A model generated the notes under the pieces. The model worked only from the letters and a program-made list of their open reading frames with translations, was not told the DNA's origin and made no database searches. From contig CM055106.1 in NCBI GenBank assembly GCA_029204225.1, forward strand, positions 6,637,136 to 6,701,135: DNA of 64,000 nt, written 5' to 3'. This document shows positions 41,311-54,474 of the stretch, piece by piece (the first letter of the stretch is position 1; every line of letters begins with the position of its first letter). The translations under genes were made by a program, and so were the position numbers. The stretch comes from Diphasiastrum complanatum (Eukaryota; Streptophyta; Lycopodiopsida; Lycopodiales; Lycopodiaceae).

Positions 41311-43034
41311 ATTGATGAGCAAAAAATATTTTAGATCCTATAACTTTCTACCATAAGACCCTTAAGAATGTTACAAAATCAGAATGTGATATGCATAAAT
41401 ATTGTGCTTGAAAAGTGCATTAAACAAACAATAAGAGCTGTAGAGTATGTGAATATTTGGTAAAAGAGTAGAAAAAATCAAAGGCTAAGATCATTATCAT
41501 GTCATAGTTTCTCATTTATTGACTTTTTGATTTCACAAAAGTTCTAATTTTCTTTGCATTCCCTTTCATATGTGAGAAAAACAAGGGCATTTCTTTGGAG
41601 TATTTTTCCTCCTACACGTCTTCACTATAAAAGGACAATATGAGTAAACAAATAGGGTATCATGGAAGATATTTTTTTTGTATCATAGTCAATCATGTTA
41701 CATTGTACTCAACTCATAATCCATAAAGGAAAAGATAGACCACAATGAACGTTGTTGTCCTTTGGCCATGCTACATAATTATGCATCAAGACCCATAATC
41801 AATTACTTGGAACTTATGAGAAGAAATTGATTGTTTTTCTTGTATGAAAGATGATATGCACCCTATCAATTTTGTCCTAACACCAAACTAGAGGTTGTGG
41901 TTGAAAAGCTCTTAATTGATGTACATAAATAACTACCTAGCTACATGGTCTATTAATTATTAGCATTTTCTAGTTGGAAAAACATAATTGCGTAAACAAT
42001 CTGCTACAATGTTGAGAATGCAAGATTCCAGAGAAAGTGACAAACATTCTACAAACTTCTAGACCATAGCTTTACATTAAAAATAGGTCATTGTCCTACA
42101 ACCACTTTCACTTGTATATCAATTATAAGCATATGAAACAAAGCATTATATGCCAAAAGGTCACATTAAAAGAAGAAAAATAGCCATGACAATCCAACAT
42201 AAAACTTATGATTGAAGGAGTGCCAAACAAAAACATGTGGCTGCAGAGTATCATGGCCTAGCAAAATATCAAAGTGAAAAGGTTTTCTTTATAAATAAAG
42301 ACAAAAGTACATTGGAAAATTAACTTTGGAACTAAATGTCCAAGAAATTTTTGAAGGAAATGTTGTGTAAATAATTGAGAAAATTGAACGTGGCATATGG
42401 AAGAACAAGAAAACAACTAAAGATATTATACTTATAGAAAAGATCTTGCCATTTGGTAGCCTAATGACAAAGTGTCCTACCATAACTACAAGCTACAACG
42501 CCCTTAATATGTATATAATGCCACAAGCACAAAGCAAAAGGTTGGGCACTATACTACTCGTTTCTTGGCCTTGATTCAAAATGGCTAATGGCTAGTTCAT
42601 GTACAAAGTGCCATGAACATTCAAAGATAAATTAATGATGAGTGTAGAAAATTGGTGCAACAATACACATGCCAAGGATGGCATTGCAAAAACAATTACG
42701 ATCTAGATGGAGTTGTAAATTGCTTCAAAACAATGGCTAAGAGTGAGATAAATAAATTCACTATACAAAGTGACAAGGGGCTATTCAAACATTAAAAATT
42801 TGGCTATTTATCAAATTTTAAATAGGTCCATCACAAAATAATGTGTTACTCTATAAATATAGGTTTACTTTCATTAAAATAAAAACTGTTCATGAAGTTG
42901 TAAAAGCTAGCATGCCGACGTGCTAGCTTGCAGATCTTTTATTTATTTTTTATAAATTTTTTTTGAAAAACTTTTTGAAAAAATAAATTTCTTTATGGAG
43001 TTGATTCGGCTAGCATGCCGGTGTGCAACACAAT
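41311..43034. other. No gene; TATA-like box and inverted repeat near the right end
   Basis: Only short frames. CTATAAATATAGG (about 42,851-42,863) resembles a TATA box. GCTAGCATGCCGACGTGCTAGC at about 42,907-42,928 has 7-bp inverted arms, and GCTAGCATGCCGG recurs at about 43,010. This lies just before a copia gag ATG and might be its LTR or leader, but no primer site is seen. Confidence 0.35.
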
Positions 43035-44781
43035 ATGGCTATGACAATCCAGACCAGAGTAGCAATCAGTCTTGATGGCACAAATTACAGAATCTGGAAA
43101 TTCAAAATCAAAACACTCCTGAAAGACGAAGGCATCTGGTCGGTGACTAAGCTCTCAGAGGTGTAGCCTCCAGAGAGAGACCCGAGGAGAGCTGAATGGA
43201 TCAGAAAGGATGAGCGCGCAATGGCGATCATCATTTTGTCCATAAATGAGGATCTACTAATGCAGATTGAAGACTATGAAAGTAGCCATGCAGCGTGGGA
43301 AAGATTGAAGCAGATGAGACAAAACGAGGCATGGACATTAGAGCCACTGCCAGAAAACCGAAAAGTAGTCGACTGCAAGTGGGTGTACAAGAAAAAGCTG
43401 AAATCAGATGGCACTATTGGCCATTACAAAGCAAGGCTTGTCGCGAAGGGCTACACGCAGAGATATGGTGTTGATTATCTCAACACATATTCGCCCATGG
43501 TCAAGATGACAAGCATAAGCATACGCCACACAGTACAATCTGGAAATTCACTAGATTGACGTGAAAACAATCTTTCTCCACAGAGACCTAGAAGAGGAAA
43601 TCTTCATGAGCAACCAGAAGACTATGAAGACCCTAACAATTGACAATATGTCTATCGATTGCAGAGATGCATCTATGATCTAAAACAAGCATCACGAGCT
43701 TGGTATAAAATGCTTGATGGTCTTCCGAAGTCTCTAGACTTCAATCCTACTCAACCAGACTGCAATGTCTACATCAAAAGAGTAGGAAAGGATTTTGTGA
43801 TACTGACCATTTTCGTGGATGATTCGCTGATGATAGAAAATTCCTACTGATCAAAGAGTCAGAAATCTGAAAGTACGAAATCACAGATTTTGGAGAAGCA
43901 ACAAAATGTCTAGGGCTGGAGATCAGAATAAATCGAACAAAGGGCGAAATGCACTTGAGTCATTCAGAATATGCCAAGAAAGTGCCGAAGCAGTACCACA
44001 TGATGGACTACAAAGAGAAAGCCACACCAATGATAGCTGGAGCCAAGCTCACGAAGCAGGATTGCCCAAAAATAGAAGAGGAAGAACAGAAGATGGCAGC
44101 TATTTTCTACCAGAACTTAATCGGTAGTCTAATGTACTTGACAATTTGTACGAGGCCCGATTTGGGTTTCTTTGTTTATGCATTGAGCCAATTCTCTTCC
44201 ATTCCTGGCCTAGCACATTGGCAAATGGCCAAACAAATCCTACAATATTTGAAGGGTACCTAGAATATGGGATTAATCTACAGAGTTGGAAACGAAGAAC
44301 AAGGATTTGAGCTGCATCACTACAGTGATGCGAGCTGGGCGAGCTGCAAAGATGACAACATGTCCATTACTGGAGGATGTACAATAACGTGTGGAACTGC
44401 AATTAGCTGGATATGCAAAAAGCAAACCTTAGTGGCTCAATCCTCTTGCGAAGCTGAATATGTCGCAGCTTCAAAGGTCATGAATGAGGTAGTGTGGCTG
44501 TAGATGATGCTGGAGGCAATCGGGATACCACAAGGAGGGCCAAGCATGATGATGATGGACTCTCAGAGTGCCATCTATCTGTCCCAAGATCTCGTCTTCC
44601 ATTCCAAGAAAAAGCACATACCTCTGAAATACCATCACATTCGAGATTTGATCTCAAAAGGAGAGCTCCAGGTCCAGTATAATTGCAGATCTGCTCATGA
44701 AACCGCTCGACAAGTCACTCTTTGCCAGACAAAGAAGGGCAATTGGATTAAACGTACAAAGTTGCAAGGTTCAAGAGGGAG
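43035..44781 (+). pseudogene. Ty1/copia pseudogene with gag-RT fusion
   Basis: Gag starts at 43,035 (MAMTIQTRVAISLDGTNYRI) and breaks at a stop after about 43 codons; its frame resumes as ERAMAIIILSINEDLL and SSHAAWERLKQ. At about 43,310 gag joins directly to RT (NEAWTLEPLPENRKVVDCKW), so the rest of gag, protease and integrase are deleted. RT continues in pieces (YDLKQASRAWYKMLDG; FVDDSLMIEN, where the usual Y-V-D-D is F-V-D-D). RNase H at 43,949-44,700 has YSDASWASCKDDNMSITG and SSCEAEYVAAS, broken by single stops. The end (KPLDKSLFARQ) is followed by a polypurine tract CAAGAGGGAG at 44,772-44,781. It belongs to a copia lineage distinct from the 30,447 family. Confidence 0.85.
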
Positions 44782-45600
<819 letters not shown>

Positions 45601-45726
45601 AAAGCTTCCGTGCAAAAAGAAAATTCAAAGACAAAAAATTGTTCGTGAATAAGAAGAAGAAGAAGAGAGCACAAGATAGTCTCGCTTCTGCGACATTGAA
45701 GGTGGATAGAAAAGTCTCGACAATTT

Positions 45727-45744
45727 TGGCATCGTTGCCAAGGA
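45727..45744 (+). other. Gypsy primer binding site, decayed
   Basis: TGGCATCGTTGCCAAGGA resembles the plant gypsy primer motif TGGCGCCGTTGCCGGGGA with four changes (two CG-to-AT/T type and two G-to-A). It implies that a gypsy LTR ends at about 45,723 (CTCGACA); the LTR start is not visible. Confidence 0.65.
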
Positions 45745-47625
45745 ATAATGTCATTATTATCATTTTCAACATGTTTATGATGTTTGCATGATTGATAGCT
45801 TGCATTTAGGCATCAAGGTTTTTGCATGGTAGTGTTAAATTTGTATTTTTAGTTTAGTTTTCAATAAATTTCATGATTTTGAGTGGATTTCTTGCCTGTA
45901 ATCACTTAGGACTGATGACCAAAGAAGGAGAGACAATACATCATTGTTAAAATCCACCTAGATTTCAAGACATCATAGAAACAAAAAAAAATTGTTCATT
46001 TTTTACAATTCGGAGATCACACAAATAGCCATCTTGTTGATTTCTACCCAAAAATATTAAAAAAGAATCCTCGCCTAGGTAACCTTTGCCAGTTTCATTA
46101 TTGAGTTATGATCATGTTGATTTAGCTATTGACAATTCTATAAAAGTTTCTAAGTTGTTACGACACTGATTTCTAAATTTTTGCCCATCATAGAGTGTCA
46201 ATCTACTTGATCCAGACTTTATCTCCAAGATTTTATGTTTGGATATTATCCTCAATGTTGTTCAAATAAGATCAACATTTATTTACTTATTGAAAAGTCT
46301 AGATCCATCTATGTTGAACAACTAGAAGTCACAATTCTACCACTTTCATTATTTGAAGAAATTCTTAAAAAATGGTAGATTGAGGGGAAGGAGATAAAGA
46401 GGTGAATTATAATTTTCCACTTTCTATCATCAGGTGTACACCTCAGTTAGAGATACTAGGCCATGATCATGTGGTTCTTAACAAGATTGCCAAAGAATAT
46501 TAGACATGAGCTCAAACGTCGAGAACAATACATGACATTATATCAAGCAATGGATGATGTAGTACAAGAAGAAGATGAGGAGTCAAATAATGAACCACAT
46601 ATTGAAATGTTGCCTCATACAACAGGGAAAACTACCACAACTTCTACAACTATTGCTTCTACCAATATGAATGCAATTGCAGAAATGATGATGGAAGAGT
46701 TTGAGAAACTTTGTCAAAAACAACAAACGCAGCTGGAAAAAATGCAAGCTCAATTTGATGCTAAGTTGAAAGCCTTAAAAGATCATCATGCTCAAGTTAG
46801 TAAATCTAGTGACAAAGCATTGCAAAATGTCTATCCTAATAGGAAAAATGTTTGGTGCGCCATCTCTGCTAGGAATCACGTGTTACTCAAGCATGATATA
46901 TTATTGTGGCAACAGACTATATGACCAAATGGATTGAAGCAAGAGTTGTGCAAGCTGCTAATGCAAAATCCACAACAAAGGTTTTGTATGAGAACATCAT
47001 TGTTTGATTTGGATGTCTTATTGCGATCGTCTTACGTGATAGAGGTATTCATTTTTTCAATGAAACAATCAAATGCCTAATGGATGATTTTTTTGTGATC
47101 CATCGATTTAATACGCCATGCTATCTGAGGGGTGATGGACAAGGCCAAATCTTCTAACAAAATTCTATGCAGTATTTTGACTAAGACTGTTGAGGCAAGC
47201 CCATCGGATTGGAAACACAATTTGCATGTTGCATGATGGACATTTCGAGTAGCTTGTAAAGTTAGCATGAATCAGATGCCTTTGCATTGAGTTTATGGTC
47301 AAGATGTTATTATGTCAATTGAATTTTTGGTACCATCTTTGCAATAGTAGCTACTGAACAGTTGGATGAGAAAAAATCTTTGCAATTTTATCATGAAGAG
47401 TTGCATAAGCTTTGTGAAATCAGATTGATGGTAGTTCATGCACTAGTGATTGATAAAGGTCATTGGAAAGCATGGCATGATCAATGATTACATAACAAAG
47501 ATTTGAAAGAGAGAGATCTGGCATTGATGTTTAAAACCAAGATGATCAAGGGCAAATTGAAATTTACCAATGAAGGACTATGGAGAATTTATTTTATGGA
47601 GTAGTGCTTTTGGAACAGCCGATTA
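45745..47625 (+). pseudogene. Ty3/gypsy fragment C: gag joined to integrase
   Basis: After the primer site comes an unreadable gag N-terminus, then an open frame 46,463-46,924. It contains FLTRLPKNIRHELKRREQYM and a coiled-coil-like stretch (MMMEEFEKLCQKQQTQLEKM). It ends in a decayed zinc knuckle (WCAISARNHVLLKHD). Within about 15 bases the sequence becomes integrase core: IIVATDYMTKWIEARVVQAA, nearly the same block as gypsy B at 19,640. Protease, RT and RNase H are therefore missing. Further integrase matches run to about 47,600 in broken frames (VLRDRGIHFFNETIKC; EKKSLQFYHEELHKLCEIR; LALMFKTKMIKGKL). Same family as fragments A and B judging by integrase. Clearly dead. Confidence 0.75.
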
Positions 47626-48915
47626 TGCAAGTTTTGGCACTCTGGTCATCCCCAACCTAGAGTTTTAATTTGCATTTCTATCTTAATTTGATTTTAATTT
47701 TTTTTTTGTTGTCTGCTACTTATTTTCTATTTTTTTGAAAAAGACAAAAACAAAAAAGCAAAACAAAATAAATAAATGTTGATTAGTAAAAGTCAAAGAA
47801 GTCATCAAAGCGGAAAAAGAAAAATGAAAATATTTCGAGGAAAAAGAGAAAGGAAAATATTTTCAAGAATATGGAAAAAAATATTTCAATTCAAAAAGGA
47901 GTAAAAAATCACTAGTAGGGCTAAAATTTTGATTCAATCAGTCAAACCAATCTTCGTTGAGCACACAAATGATTCCACATAGTGTTTTTTTAGCTACAGT
48001 GAAATGGGCGAAAGTTAGTTTCCAGTAGAAATATCAAAATTGATGGTGGGCAAGAGTTTTATGCCATTTTGAGAATCTTCGATGAGCATCAAGGAGTCAT
48101 TGTGAACCTTTGTTGACCTAACAGATGAATTCAGAACACCAAAATTAGATTGATTGAGGGTTGAACCCCTAGAAAAAGTCATTAAATGCAGTTGGTGGGT
48201 GAAGGATCACCTTGAGTGAAGGTTGATCTTCAAAACTTTCGCCAAACTGTGCTATTGGTCAAGAACCTTTGTTGACATTCAGTTGTCCAAAATCCCTTAT
48301 ATAAGGCCCAAATTTGATTCATTTCTCACAAATGCTAGCGAAGCTCTTGCCAAATTCTCTCGTAAATTTTATATTTTTTGAACTTCCAACTAGCTCTCAA
48401 CTTGCACTCTTCTACACTCATGATACACTCTCCTTAGTTTTTTCCATGCCATCATGTCTTCTATCGAGTCAAATACATCCATGACTGACTGATCGTAGAT
48501 TCTGAGGACTTTTCCTCTTGAGCATGATCTCCTAATGCCTCTCACTTGTGAGCCTTTGCTCAAGGCAATGAACATTCATGCCATGCTTTCCAACAACAAA
48601 ATCAATCTACAATTTATAGTCAATGCCTTTTGGTACCTGGAATGGACCAAAAGCAGAATTTTACATCAAGTACTAGGGTGTAGCCCATAAGGTATGAGTT
48701 TCAAAAGTTGCCCTTGCCACCATAGGTGTAGTTTTAGGTACTCATCCAAATCCATCTCACAAAGTAGCCCTGTTGGAGCTTAATCTTTACTCCTACTTGC
48801 CTGAATTCATCTCCTGAGTAACTCCTATACTATGTAAATAGACACTCTCTTTATTAGTATGCAATCTTACTCGCATAAGTCGAACAATCTATATATACAT
48901 TGACCTTGAAGCAGA
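47626..48915. other. No gene; probable gypsy 3' region
   Basis: A T-rich then A-rich run (47,690-47,900) follows integrase, and the remainder has only short frames. It could be the 3' untranslated part and LTR of gypsy C, but no LTR ends were found. Confidence 0.35.
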
Positions 48916-48916
48916 A

Positions 48917-49033
48917 TAAGGTCGACATCGACATATCGACATCCATTGACATCGACGTATCAGCATCCATCGACATCAACATATGGACATCGACATATCA
49001 ACGTACCTCGACAATGACATATCAATGTACCTC
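48917..49033. repeat. Degenerate GACATCGACATAT-type satellite
   Basis: About 115 bp built from variants of CGACATCGACATATC/CATCGACATC/ACGTACCTCGACA. One plus-strand frame across it reads as an I-D-I-D-x-S-x-S pattern (48,900-49,154), which I take as a by-product of the repeat. Confidence 0.75.
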
Positions 49034-49086
49034 AAACTATCGCCACTCAAAACGGAGCCCTTTCTCTGCTATATCCAATACAGACT

Positions 49087-49432
49087 ACATCACCATTCAC
49101 TATGCAGTAACTGTCCCATTTCACGACTGTTACCTATGTAGTGTACAATTGTAATCTTCACAACCGTCGTAATTGATGTATGTACATATATAAGAGATCA
49201 GAGTGGCATAACAACACACACTCACACATATACACAGAGCAAGTGAGACCGTGTGTGCATGAATCAGAGTTCTTCTATGAACTCCATTGTATTAGACTAT
49301 CTGATTTTCATAGAATCAAAGATCATTAGAGAGAGTGGGAGTAGTTCAAGAAGTAGAGATATTATTCAATCTATCACAAGCATAGTAGGATCACAACACA
49401 AGTGCATTAGTATTGTGAACCATTCTTGGAGC
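49087..49432 (+). repeat. LTR fragment, opposite orientation to 58,160-58,510
   Basis: This is homologous to the reverse complement of about 58,160-58,510. Shared blocks include ACTGTTACCTA, GTGTACAATTGTAATCTTCA, ATGTACATATATAAGAG and GTGGCATAACAACA. ATATATAAGAG is a likely TATA box. Homology stops at about 49,432, so it is a fragment of a longer LTR. It lies beside a copia whose own LTR has the other orientation. Confidence 0.75.
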
Positions 49433-49449
49433 ATCATCATTGGATGAGC

Positions 49450-49905
49450 TTTCCAACTAGTTAGAGTTATGAGAATCACCCAAAAGAGGAAGGCCAAAAC
49501 TAGAAGCAATCTTCAAGGGTGCTGAAGAGGACCACCAAGCAATCTGTTTCTTATTAACAACTAGTTGAAACTCAGTAGAAGATGAAAGGGGGAAAACACC
49601 CAAACAAGAGCATCTAGAGAGGCAAGGAGTCAAAGTGAACATGCTAACTGTAATAAGCCTTGCCATCAAATATATTGACTATAGACGGGAGGTCATCTGT
49701 CAGTTTTCAGAGCTTTGACATGTTTGATATAGACATTCAATTCAGCGAATAAAGGTTTGAAGCCTAAACAACGAAGTGCTTTGTCTTTCTTTCTATACCA
49801 TTGTCTGGTTACTTTTTTCAGACCATAAATGCTTTTATTCATGTGACATCCAAATTTTGGATATTCTTGGCTTATAAAACCAAGTGGTTGGTCCATAAAT
49901 AAATC
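49450..49905 (-). pseudogene. Distal part of the minus-strand copia RT (second nest)
   Basis: The minus-strand frame 49,923-49,693 contains LFMDQPLGFISQEYPKFGCH and NKSIYGLKKVTRQWYRKKDK, then AELNVYIKH, part of copia RT. It is the direct continuation of the frame ending at 56,240 (AFLHAKLEED), interrupted by the young copia. Below about 49,690 a second minus frame (49,669-49,457) reads FQLVVNKKQIAWWSSSAPLK, which I cannot assign. The YVDD box and RNase H are absent. Confidence 0.8.
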
Positions 49906-50560
49906 TGTGAAAATTGTCAACATTTCCTAGCTAGTTTGAGGCCTAAATTGGCTAAAATTGTAAATAGTTTTGGTTCTGGAGTTTTGCACGTGTGAACCAG
50001 GCCACAATGTTTTTATTTACTGTATTTTTTCAGTATGATGAAGTGTCAAACTTCATACCCTTCAAAATGAGACCATTTTGATGTATTTTGGTCATATAAG
50101 CCATTTTTAGCTATTTTTCCTATATAGGGAATATCTAGGGTCAAGTACCTTCTAGAGAGAGGAGAGAGAGTCATCTTCCTCATCCATAAATAGTAGGGAA
50201 GTCGTGGAGAACAGGTTGGAGAAACCTTTTGTATGCTTCATTGAGATCAATAGATCATTGTCATTGTTTCTTCCTCCATTGAGAGCATTGTTGTGTGTAT
50301 TGTCTTCAAGCTATTGTGTATGATCTTAGGTGCTTTCCAAAAGTGGTAGGCTGATGTATTATGGACTGTATAATGCTATTTTGGGCCGCACTTGATGTTT
50401 ATGGAAGTTTCCATTTGTGATAAATGCTTTTTGATCAAGTTCTTTGCATTCTAGGTAGCATAGAATGTGTTGCCAATTCCTAGCTTATGTAGTTTGGAGT
50501 GCAAGCATTCAAGCCAATGATCTTGGAGTTTAGATCCACTTAGGATCTGTATTTTTCACA
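49906..50560 (+). repeat. 5' LTR of the second young copia
   Basis: Starts TGTGAAAATTGTC and ends TATTTTTCACA. CCTATATAGG (about 50,119-50,128) is a palindromic TATA-like box. Its G-box palindrome is mutated to TTTGCACGTGTGAA near 49,983-49,996, while the 3' LTR keeps TTCACACGTGTGAA. Confidence 0.95.
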
Positions 50561-50573
50561 TGGTATCAGAGCT
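50561..50573 (+). other. Copia primer binding site
   Basis: TGGTATCAGAGCTG-like site directly after the LTR, complementary to initiator tRNA-Met. Confidence 0.95.
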
Positions 50574-51732
50574 GGTTGGCTTCTATTTACAGTAAGTATT
50601 CCATTTTTGGTGATATTTGGATGTTTGATCAAGTTCTAGCATGATTTTGCATTGCTTTGTTGATCAAATCTTACTAACCTTTGTTTTGTGAGTTGAACTT
50701 GTGGATCAAAAGCATATTTCAGGTCTATTGAAGATCAGAGGCTGAAAAGAAACTATTTTGGATCAGATCATAACACGTAATCATTTGTGATTGTGAGGCT
50801 TGTGCATATTCAATACTAACAATGTTCTTTTCAATCCTATTGTTGACAATCTCCATTCTTGGATGAACACTCTCCTTAAGTGGATGAAACTTCTCCTTAA
50901 GTGGATGACAAATGCTCTTTTGAGTGAGTTGTAATTCTCCTAAAGGCTGAGCAAAGCTCCCATTTGGATGAAAGATCCCCTTTTTTGGGTGAACATATTG
51001 TAAGCTCCATTGTGAAGAGCATATTGTAAAGATTGTCATCAATTTTGGCATAAATTTTGGTGTACTTTGTTGAGCATGTAAGTAACTCTCCTTATGTAAT
51101 TTGATTGGAGCATTTGCTGGAAGGTGTTAACCATTATGCAAGTGTGTTTTCAGGTTCTTAACAGGTTGAGGAACATTCTCATGTGAAGTGATCTTAGATC
51201 TACATCTAAACACCAAGATTTGACAAGATAGTGAAGCTAGTCTTGTGATTCACTAAGTGTGCTCATTCATTCACCTCTAAATCTTGTATTTATCACTTGC
51301 TGGAGTTTATAAACTTTTAGAAGTGTGGTTTACATGTGGTTTTACAGGTTGAATCAATATCTTAGTGTGTTGATCATATGTTGATCAAGTTTGTTCATTA
51401 CTAGGTAATCTTGGCATCCTAGTTTTGGGTATTTTCTAAGAATGCAAGTAACTCTTCACACCATAACTTGATTTGGTCACTTGCTGGAAAGTTTGAGAGC
51501 TTAAGCAAGAGTGTGTTCAGGTTGGTTTGATTTTGTAATCCATTCTTAGTGTGTGCAAAGTGTTGCATGTGTTTCAATATTCCTTTCTATGCTTGGAAAC
51601 CATCTAGGTTCAAGATAGAAGTGTTTTAGGGTCCTAAATCTTCATAGATCTCTTTATCTATCATTTGTTGAGAGAAAAGTGAGTGCTAAGTGCTTTAGGA
51701 CAGAACCTAAAAGTTGAAGAAACATTAGAATC
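50574..51732 (+). other. Long leader of the second young copia
   Basis: About 1.16 kb with no convincing frame. It contains repeated words, e.g. CTCCTTAAGTGGATGA twice (about 50,871-50,908) and two copies of a GGTTCTTAACAGG/GGTTGGTTTGA-like context. It is longer than the leader of the 30,447 element. Confidence 0.7.
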
Positions 51733-54474
51733 ATGGCTTCCAATGGTGGGATCATGCTAGAGTCTAGTGAAAGGTTGAGTTCATCAAACTACTCTACTTG
51801 GAAAGTGAGGATGGAGTCCTTACTTGAGTTGAATGAACTCATGGACATAGTTGCAGAAATTGAAGAGAGACCTCTCACACTTCAAGAGCAACAAAGGTTT
51901 GATAAGAAGGCCAAAAGGGCTCTTCATATCATTAAAATGAATGTTACAAATGAACTTCTCAAGGAAGTTGGAAAGTGTCAAAGTGCAAGTGAGGCATGGA
52001 ATGCCTTAAAGAAGCTCTTTGAATCAAAGTCCACATCTAGGGTATTGACCCTAAGGAGACAAATATTTTCTAGTAGGCAAAGAGAGGGTGAAAGTGCTCA
52101 TGCATTTATCTTGAGAGTTAAGTCCCTAAGTGATGATTTAGCATGCATTGATGAGAACATAAAAGATGGTGAAATAGTCCAAGTTATGTTGAATGGTTTG
52201 CTAAATGAACATGCTAACCTTGTGCAAAGTTTTGCCATTCAAAGAGTCTTGCCAAGTGTGGTTGACTTGCAAGAAATCTTATTGGCTGAAGAACATAGGT
52301 TGCAATCAAAGCTTGATGGTGCATCCTTGCAAGGTGGAGGTGAAGAGGCTTTCTTCACAAAAGGCAAATTCAAGGGCAAAGGTAAAGGCAAAGGGAAATG
52401 GTCCAAAGGTGGTAACTTTGATCATGATGATCACTCTTCCTCTTCCTCTTCTACTAAGAACAATAAGTCAAAGTTCAAGTGCTTTTATTGTGGGATAAAA
52501 GGTCATTTTGCAAATGAATGTTATAAGAAGAAAAGAGAGCAAGGAGAGAGGCAAGGAAATCTTACAATAGATGAGGAAGAACATAACACATGTGAATCAC
52601 TTGTCATGACTTCAAGTTTGTTAGCCAACATAGATGATAATGATCCTTGGTGGATTGATAGTGGAGCCTCATCTCACATGACAAGACATAAGGAATACTT
52701 TACATCCTTATTGTCTTATGAGGGAGAAGGTAACATCATCTACACTGCAAATGATGGTCAATGTGACATCAAAGGCATAGGCACTATTCCTATTTCCCTT
52801 TCAACAAATAGGAAAGCAAATCTTGAAAATGTTTTGTACATTCCTTCAATCACTAAGAATTTGCTTAGTGTAAGTCAAATGATTGACAAAGGACTTGATG
52901 TGGAGTTCATTGGAGATGCATGTTTGATAAGTAAATGTGGATCCTTGATTGCTCAAGGTAGGAGGCATGGTAAACTTTTCAAGCTTGATGCATGTGTGAT
53001 CTCTAATCATGAAGGATGTATGGCTAGGGAGCAATTGACAAACCAAGAAGTTTGGCACAAGAGGTTGGGCCATCCCAACTTCAAATCTTTGGAGGTAATG
53101 GCAAAGAAAGAGCTTGTTCTTGGTCTCCCTAAAAGTCTTGTTGCAAACAATAGTGTTTGTGAACATTGTGCCTTGTCCAAATCTCATAGACTTGCTTATT
53201 CTAGATCTACTTCTAGATCTAAAGAAGCTTTTCAACTTGTGCATTCTGATATTCATTCTTCTAGTACAACTAGCAATGGTGGGGCAAAGATGTATGCAAC
53301 TTTCATTGATGACTTTAGTAGGTATACTTGGATCTATCTTCTTAAAAGTAAGGATGAAGTGTTTGCTGCATTTGTCAAGTTCAAGAATGAAATGGAAAAC
53401 CAATTCAATACAAAGATCAAATGCTTAAGATCTGATAATGGAGGGGAATACACCTCAAATAGGTTCAAAGACTTTTGTATAGCACATGGGATTAAGAGGG
53501 AGATGTCTAGTCCTAGGACTCCACAACAGAATGGAGTGGCCGAGAGGAAGAATAGAACCCTTTGTGAATGTGCCAAGGCAATGAGACTACATGCTAATCT
53601 TGCTAAGTCTTTTTGGGGGGAAGCTTTAGCATGTGCTAACTATCTATGTAATAGATGGACAAGTGCTTCCTTGGATGGTAAAACTCCTCATGAGGTTCTT
53701 TATGGTAGAAGGCCGAGTGTCAAGCATTGTAGGATCTTTGGATGTACATGTTTTGTCAATATCACACTTGATGATAGAACTAAAGAAGATCCTTCATCAA
53801 AGAAGGGTGTGTTTGTTGGCTATAGTGAAGTAAGCAAGGCTTACAAAGTGTACATTCCTTCTACAAAGAAAGTTGTCATAAGTAGGGATGTCATCTTTCA
53901 TGAAGAGAATGTTTCCAATGTTGTTGATGTTGATGTTGATGTGCCTACTAATCATCATGATGTGCAAGATGTCTTGGATGAAGATGGAGATGCCACTCCA
54001 AAGCAAACTTCAAGGAAGACTCAAAGGCAAAGGGCTAAGCCATCAAGGCTAACCTATGATGAAAAAGGAAAGCAAGTGGTGGACAACTCTAACTTTGCTT
54101 TTCTTACCTCTTTTGATGAACCAACTTGTGTAGGTGAAGCAATTCAAAAGAAGGAATGGATCCAAGCCATGGATCATGAGCATCAAGCACTCATCAAAAG
54201 CAACACATGGAGGTTGGTAAAGCTTCCAAAGGACAAGAAGGCAATTGGTTGTAAGTGGATCTTCAAGATCAAGACAAATCAAGATGGATCAATCAACAAG
54301 TACAAGGCAAGGTTGGTGGCAAAGGGGTATGCTCAAGAATATGGTATTGACTATGATGAGACCTTTGCACCCGTGGCAAAGATGAAGATATTTACATGGA
54401 GCAACCCGAGGGCTATGTTTCACATGATGAGCCTAATCATGTGTGCTATCTCCAAAAGAGTTTGTATGGGCTAA
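51733..54474 (+). pseudogene. Copia gag-PR-IN-RT(N) polyprotein, frameshifted in RT
   Basis: An open 913-codon frame. Gag has SSSNYSTWKVRMESLLELNE, a basic FKGKGKGKGKWSKGG tract, and a zinc knuckle CFYCGIKGHFANEC from residue 250. Protease is DPWWIDSGASSHMT (D309). Pre-integrase HKRLGH..CEHC follows, then integrase D506, D568, E604 with 35 residues between the last two. RT begins (IGCKWIFKIKTNQDGSINKY) and runs to METHIONINE 884 (PVAKM), after which the frame is out of phase and ends at 54,474. Compared with the close relative at 4,970-5,090, the segment with the first RT catalytic Asp (IDISNAFLNG) is missing. The protein could still make gag particles and integrase, but not RT. The rest of pol is open in another phase downstream. 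Confidence 0.93.

Noticed and set aside
48900-49154. I-D-rich 84-codon frame
   Set aside because: Produced by the GACATCGACATAT repeat; no support as a protein.
52846-53403. 185-codon minus-strand frame
   Set aside because: Lies opposite the copia integrase of the 51,733 element; a shadow of real coding sequence.
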